Below are positions 55,161 to 60,000 of a DNA stretch of 60,000 bases, in pieces. Every line of letters starts with the position of its first letter. Position 1 is the first letter of the stretch. Source of the stretch: Adiantum capillus-veneris (lineage: Eukaryota > Streptophyta > Polypodiopsida > Polypodiales > Pteridaceae); contig CM043953.1 in NCBI GenBank assembly GCA_014529385.2, forward strand, positions 88,902,342 to 88,962,341, in the 5' to 3' direction. Made by a program: the position numbers and the translations under genes. The notes below the pieces were generated by a model. The model saw nothing but the letters and a program-made list of their open reading frames with translations, was not told the DNA's origin and did no database searches.

Positions 55161-56010
55161 ACACACCCAATCTCACTTGTCTCAAAAGAAAAATCTTTAC
55201 CGTGATTTTCAAGCATACCTTGAAAGCATTTGATCCCCTCTTTGTTGAGGAAACCATCCTTTCCAATCTTTAGATGCTCCAATGTCTCCTTAGTAAACTT
55301 GTGTCCAATGTTCTTTGGATTTCTGAGTATAGGCTATTGAGAAGCTTCTTTAATCACCCCATCACTTGCTTCTAGTAGAGGTGTAGCCATTGGTCTCACT
55401 TTCTTCGCAACCGTCTTGTACTTGGTCTCTATACTTGAGCTTCAATTGCTTCCTCCAAATCTTTCTTAATATGCATAAGTGCCTTGTATATGTCCAACTC
55501 TTCGTACATGTGCATTGAGAGCACTTTAACAATGTCAATTCCACTTTGTAACCTACTTTGCTTGATCTCCTCAAGCTTTGACATAGTATCTACAAGATAC
55601 CTCTTCAAAGACTCTAAAATCACATCACCTGGTTCAAGCACATCATATCCCTGCAACTCACTTTGAATGATTGAAACATATTGTTTTTCCCACTTAAGAA
55701 AATCATTATATTTCCTGTAAGATACTAAACCCTCAGATGTCAATCCCAAAAACCCTGAGGAGAAAGTTTCTCTTTGTGAGAACTTCTCCTCACTTGTACC
55801 ACCATAGTCTCGCTTTATAGTGGCACCCCTCGAGAAAATCCTATGCAAATCTGTGTTATTTAAACTCCTTGCATATCTTTGATAATATATGATCATGTAA
55901 AATGTCTTTGTTCCTGGAATGGTTAACACATACAATAAAGAATTGAACCACTTTCTTACCATCTTGGCTCCGAACCACCCTGGCATAGGTTGAGCCATCA
56001 TCTAGAACCT
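55161..56010 (-). pseudogene. Protease-RT linker region of the gypsy-like element
   Basis: A 190-codon frame (55429-56001) begins MMAQPMPGWFGAKMVRKW and continues with charged helical sequence; 55058-55282 carries the region just before RT. No named domain. Placement comes from neighbours. Confidence 0.6.
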
Positions 56011-56340
56011 TGGTTTCCATTCACACAACCGTAATGTAGGGCTGTCCCAAAATCAATGTTCTTGGATAACAATGTTCTGCCCATCACAGGCATCGCCAAC
56101 AGTTACCCTAACATTTGCACATGCACCATAAAAATTGCCTAGAAGCATGTTGGTAGCTCGTATCTGCCAACCATGACCCACATCAATAGGCCACTTCCCC
56201 TTCTAGTACAAGTTCTATGCCATAAGATTAATTTTTGAACCATGGTCTTCTCGATTCCAAATAACAAAGTTAGAAGCCAAAAGCAACAAGTGTGTATTTC
56301 TAGGATATAGTGAAAATTTGAACACAACTAATCAGCCTAT
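56011..56340 (-). pseudogene. Protease C-terminal remnant of the gypsy-like element
   Basis: Fragments such as NMLLGNFYGACANVRVT, CDGQNIVIQEH and GQPYITVV appear in broken minus frames. The ordering suggests a retropepsin C-terminal half, but I see no D(S/T)G active site. The right end meets plus-strand copia sequence near 56340. Confidence 0.5.
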
Positions 56341-57160
56341 TGTAAAATTGCATGAAGAGTCACTACCAAAGTGGGATCAATAGCTCTTTGATGATCGAAA
56401 TCCTCATGTTCACAATTGTCATGAAGAAGAGGATGTTTACAAAGATCAAAGAGAATAGGGGAGAAAAACAGAGCCTCCGAACACATTGTTAACATGGCTC
56501 TAATGATTGAAATTGCGGGCTCTCTAAGGAAGCTACACTCCGTCAAAGAGACCATGATGGATCCAAAGTGGAAAGAAGCAATGCAATCAGATTATGGAAA
56601 CATAACAAATAATGATTGATGGGAAATAATGGATCAGCCACCAAAGAAGGTCATTTGCACCAAATGGGTTTACAAAGTCAAACACAAGGCTAATGCTTCA
56701 TTGAAAAAGTACAAAGCAAGGTTAGTACCATAATGTTTTTCACAAATTGAAGGGCTTGATGTGAGTGAACCCTTTTCTCTCACAACTCAAATGACTACTA
56801 TTCGCCTTATACTTGATCTTGTTGCTATCTTTTGTAGGGTAGTTTTTCAAATGGAAGTAGTATCCACTTTTTTTAGCGGACTTCTCAAGAAGATGATTTA
56901 CGTACAACAGACAACTGGGTTTGAATTGCCCCATTCAAAAGGGAAATTTTGCAAGTTAAAAAAGGAATTATATGGCCTAAAGCAATCACCAAGAGCATGG
57001 TATGTTAGGATAAATAGTTTTTTCAAAAATCTTGGCTTTAAAAGAAGTGCTTCTGATGCAAACTTGTATGTACTAAGAGAGAACGAAAAGAAAATCATTG
57101 CTATTTTGTATGTATATGACTTAATTATCACAAGTGATGATGAAGAACTCATTCAACAAA
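56341..57160 (+). pseudogene. Copia reverse transcriptase, YVDD changed to YVYD
   Basis: Plus strand: MMDPKWKEAMQSDYG (56551), CTKWVYKVKHKANASLKKYK (56659), the RT core with VVFQMEVVSTFFSGLL, VQQTTGFELP, CKLKKELYGLKQSPRAWY, and the catalytic region as ILYVYDLIITSDDEEL near 57105. Ty1/copia elements have YVDD here; the change to YVYD destroys metal binding. Stops before and after the 134-codon segment 56761-57165. Confidence 0.85.
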
Positions 57161-58040
57161 CTTGAAAGAGTTTGAGCTCCAAATTTGAAATGACAGACTT
57201 AGGATTTTTACATTATTGTTTGGGGATTGAGGTTTGGCAATTTACAAAGGGCATCTTCATCTCTTAGCAAAAGTACACAATAAAAATTCTAAAATCATTT
57301 TGGATGATGGACTGTAAACCTGTGAGCATTTAATGGAGGTGAATGTAACATGGAGGATTCTTCTCCATTAGTCAACATCAAGAAGTATAGGAAGCTTGTG
57401 GGAAGTTTGATTTTCTTGTGTAATACTAGATTAGACACTTGTTTTGCAATTGGTTTTTGGAGAGGTTTTTCAACCAGCCTAGGGAAACTCGTTGGAAGGT
57501 GGGCATGCTTGTCCTAAAGTATATTTGAAGGTACTTTGGGCCATGGATTTTTCTATGCCATTGACAAAAATACCATAACTAGGTATTGTAACTTTGATTG
57601 GGTAAGAGATTGTGATTCTAGAAAGTCAGTTTGTGGGTATTGTTTCTCACTTGGTTCTGGAGTGTTTACTTAGATTAGCAAGAAGCAACCAATTGTCACT
57701 CTTTCTTCAATGAAATCAGGGTATAAAGCTACTTGTTTTGCACCTTGCAAAGCAGTTTGGCCCAAGAGAGTTTCATTGACTTAGGTGTTCCTGTTGATTC
57801 AATAACAATATTTCAATGTGACAACTAGAGCTGCATGGTGATTGTCAAGAACCTTGTCTTCCATGCACACACAAAGAATATTGAGGTTCAAAATCATCAT
57901 GTTCAAGAGCTTATTGAGGATGAGATTGTAGAACTAGAGTATTGTCCTACTGAAGAAATTGTGTAGATATCTTCACCAAAGCTTTGAAAAGATCAACTAC
58001 AAAATCTTCATCAACTCGGAGCTAGTGCAAGGCCAAAATA
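57161..58040 (+). pseudogene. Copia RT C-terminus and RNase H, heavily decayed
   Basis: FEMTDLGFLHYCLGIEVWQ (57185) is the expected continuation. RNase H fragments include SVCGYCFxLG (57625), TLSSMKSG-type (57705), and near the end HTKNIEVQNHHVQELIEDE and LEYCPTEE (57870-57955). Stops are frequent. A polypurine tract or LTR is not evident after 58040. Confidence 0.8.
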
Positions 58041-58079
58041 AATCATCTTTGGGTGTCCATTGAGGGGCTTTTTTAGTAT

Positions 58080-59400
58080 ACTTGCAATGCCCACCTGTCA
58101 ATTTTTCCCACCCATGGTAGTAAACCTACTAGCTACACTGCATTTACACATTGACCTTCAAAAAATAGAGATTCGACTATTGTGAATAGAGTTAGCTTGG
58201 ACAGGTGCTGGACCTTCAAACCACCTTGGACTAAGCCCACCATAACACAAGGGATAGTAGGTTGGACATGTTTTGGACTTATGCCCCAAACCATCCATGG
58301 TAATAGAGATAGTAGCTACACTCCATTCACACATTGACCTTGAAACATTAGAGATATCTTAAACATGTGGTCCACCTTGAAACCACCCTAGGCTAAAACA
58401 TCCATAACACAATGGATAGTACGTTGGACAAGTGGTGGACCTCTACCCCATACTATCCATGGTAATAAACATAGTAGCTACACTCCATTCACACATTGAC
58501 CTTCAAATAATAGGGATAGCTTCTTTCAATAGAGCTAGCTTGGATAGGTGGTTGACCTTAAAACAACCTTGGGCTAAAACCTGCATAAAACAATGGATAG
58601 TAAGTTGGACAAGTGGTGGAACTCTACCCCAAACCATCCATGGTAGTAGAAAAAGTAGCTACATTCCATTCGCACATTGACCTTGAAAAATTAGAGATAT
58701 CTTCTATCAATGGAGCTAGCTTGAACAAGTGGTGGACCTTCAAACAATATTGGGCTAAAACCTCCATAACACAATGGATACTAGGTTGAAAAAGTGGTGG
58801 AGCTTTGCCCCAAGCCATCCATGGTAGTAAACAAAGTAGCTACACTCTATTCACACATTGAATTTGAAACAATAGAGATAGCTTGGATAGGTGGTGGACC
58901 TTCAAACCAACCTCGGCTAAAACGTCCAGAACACAATGGATACTAGGTTGGACAAGTGGGGAACCTCTTCCCCAAACCATCCATGGTAGTAAATCTAGTA
59001 GCTACACTCCATTCACAATATGGCCTTGAAACAATAGGGGTAGGACTATTCAATAGAGCTAACTTGGACAAATGGTGGACCTTTAAACCATCTTGGGCTA
59101 AAACCTCCATAACATAATGAATAGTAGGTTGGACAAGGGGTGGACCTCTGTACCAAGCCATCCAAGGTAGTAAACATAGTAGCTACACTCCTTTCACACA
59201 TTGACTTGGAAACATTAGAGATAGCTTCTTTCAATAGATCTAGCTTGGACAGGTGGAGGACCTTCAAACCACGCAGGGCAAAAACCTCCATAACACAATG
59301 GATAGTATGTTGGTCAAGCGGTGGATCTCTTTCCCAAACCATCTATGCTAATAGACACAGTAGCTCCACTCCATTCACACATTGACCTTGAAACAACATT
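58080..59400. repeat. Satellite array, 162/181-bp monomers, about 7.5 copies
   Basis: A landmark CCATCCATGGTA(G/A)TA recurs at 58114, 58297, 58459, 58640, 58821, 58983, 59164 and (diverged) 59345, giving spacings 183, 162, 181, 181, 162, 181 and 181. Shared blocks are GTAGCTACACTCCATTCACA, ATTGACCTTGAAACA and CATAACACAATGGATAGTA. The shorter monomers lack about 19 bp around TTCAATAGAGCTAGCTTGG. Open frames within it on both strands follow from the repeat and are not genes. Confidence 0.93.
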
Positions 59401-60000
59401 GATCGGTTCTACACCGCAGCCGAGTGTGCCAGTTACATCAATGGCTGGTTCTTCTTCAAGACGAGGTGGCATCCACCACTCTATTTAGTAGATAGTTCAC
59501 CAATTAGAACAACATGTACACCTTGGAGATCATACGAGCATGATCCTAGCAAGGTGTACAAGACCAGGGATGGGGCTATTGTGGCATATAGAGTCAAAAA
59601 GGCTATGTGATAGAGGATTTGACAACTGTGTACAATTGATTTTATCCACTATGTGATGGAGAATTGGGATGCTCAAGATGATGAAATAAAGAATTACATT
59701 GTTGAGGCCATTCATAGAGAGTATACATTGGCACATGGGTACGAGCCAGTTCCGTATGACTGGATCTTGAGCGTGGTGATTTCCACAATGTCACACCATC
59801 GATCAACGGCGAGAGACAGGTACATGGATGGCAGTCCAAAGCCGGCATGGTTGGGCATAGAGAAGTGGATGGAGATTTCACGAGAGATACAAGACAATCT
59901 TCAGAGATTTTAGCAGCAGAGATATACAGTCAGATCATGTTTGGAGTCTGCTGGAGCATCACATCTTGGGAGCGGGGGCTATGACACATTTTGACATGAG
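59401..60000 (+). pseudogene. Unrecognised plus-strand coding remnant
   Basis: An 86-codon frame (59653-59913) starts MMENWDAQDDEIKNYIVEA and has WILSVVISTMSHHRSTARDR and KPAWLGIEKWMEISREIQD. Sequence before it (59402-59600) continues in shifted frames with two adjacent stops near 59608. Charged, helical, with several tryptophans; it could be part of a DNA-transposon or other mobile-element protein, but no family is identified. It continues past the right edge. Confidence 0.4.

Noticed and set aside
58432-59385. Several 60-98-codon frames on both strands
   Set aside because: They recur once per satellite monomer and share the repeat sequence, so they are not genes.

Overview
The window is a repeat-dense stretch of a large plant nuclear genome. 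I see no intact host gene, no bacterial-type operon and no CRISPR array. Almost everything is transposable-element sequence: Ty3/gypsy chromoviruses, two non-LTR (LINE) lineages, Ty1/copia remnants, solo LTRs, one hAT-like MITE, microsatellites and a tandem satellite. The only host-type coding sequence is a decayed PLS-type pentatricopeptide repeat (PPR) pseudogene at 1615-4260. Its repeat style, together with long AG/CT microsatellites and heavy nesting, fits a fern or other seed-free vascular plant best. The species is an inference.

Layout. 1-1497: leader, PBS and 1.24-kb LTR (called alpha here) of an element leaving the window on the left. 1615-4260: PPR pseudogene. 4535-4770: LTR relic. 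4782-10490: minus-strand LINE with DUF4283-type ORF1, endonuclease, reverse transcriptase (RT) and zf-RVT. It carries a 152-bp hAT-like MITE with a perfect 8-bp target duplication and has lost its RT FADD box. 10497-15241: right part of an alpha element (tandem repeats, nucleocapsid/protease, gag, PBS, LTR), minus strand. 15242-16097: fragment of a second LINE. 16098-26643: an alpha solo LTR on the plus strand, split by a 9.3-kb minus-strand chromovirus (CV1, 16564-25883, target duplication ACAGT). CV1 is itself split in its protease by a 1.6-kb solo LTR (beta, 21801-23399, target duplication TACCC). This is a three-level nest. 26836-33548: second chromovirus (CV2) with both LTRs, PBS and PPT. 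33549-36820: plus-strand LINE tail and unassigned sequence with local repeats. 36935-40268: third chromovirus fragment (CV3), its RT split by an alpha solo LTR.

40380-43273: copia protease remnant interrupted by a 2.46-kb LTR element with 300-bp LTRs and no recognisable retroviral proteins. 43274-47715: mostly noncoding, perhaps ending in a long LTR before a tRNA-Arg-type primer site. 47757-49130: unrecognised gag-like coding sequence. 49279-49940: truncated beta LTR. 49975-50260: copia protease fragment. 50261-54015: simple-sequence DNA, foldback arrays and minisatellites. 54020-56340: degenerate gypsy-like pol. 56340-58040: degenerate copia RT/RNase H. 58080-59400: 160-180-bp tandem satellite. 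59400-60000: unrecognised short coding region.

How it fits together. The genes here do not form a host pathway; each pol/gag set served its own element, and all are broken by stops, frameshifts, deletions or insertions. The value of the window is its stratigraphy: target-site duplications fix the order of insertion, and several elements show the exact lesion that disabled them.
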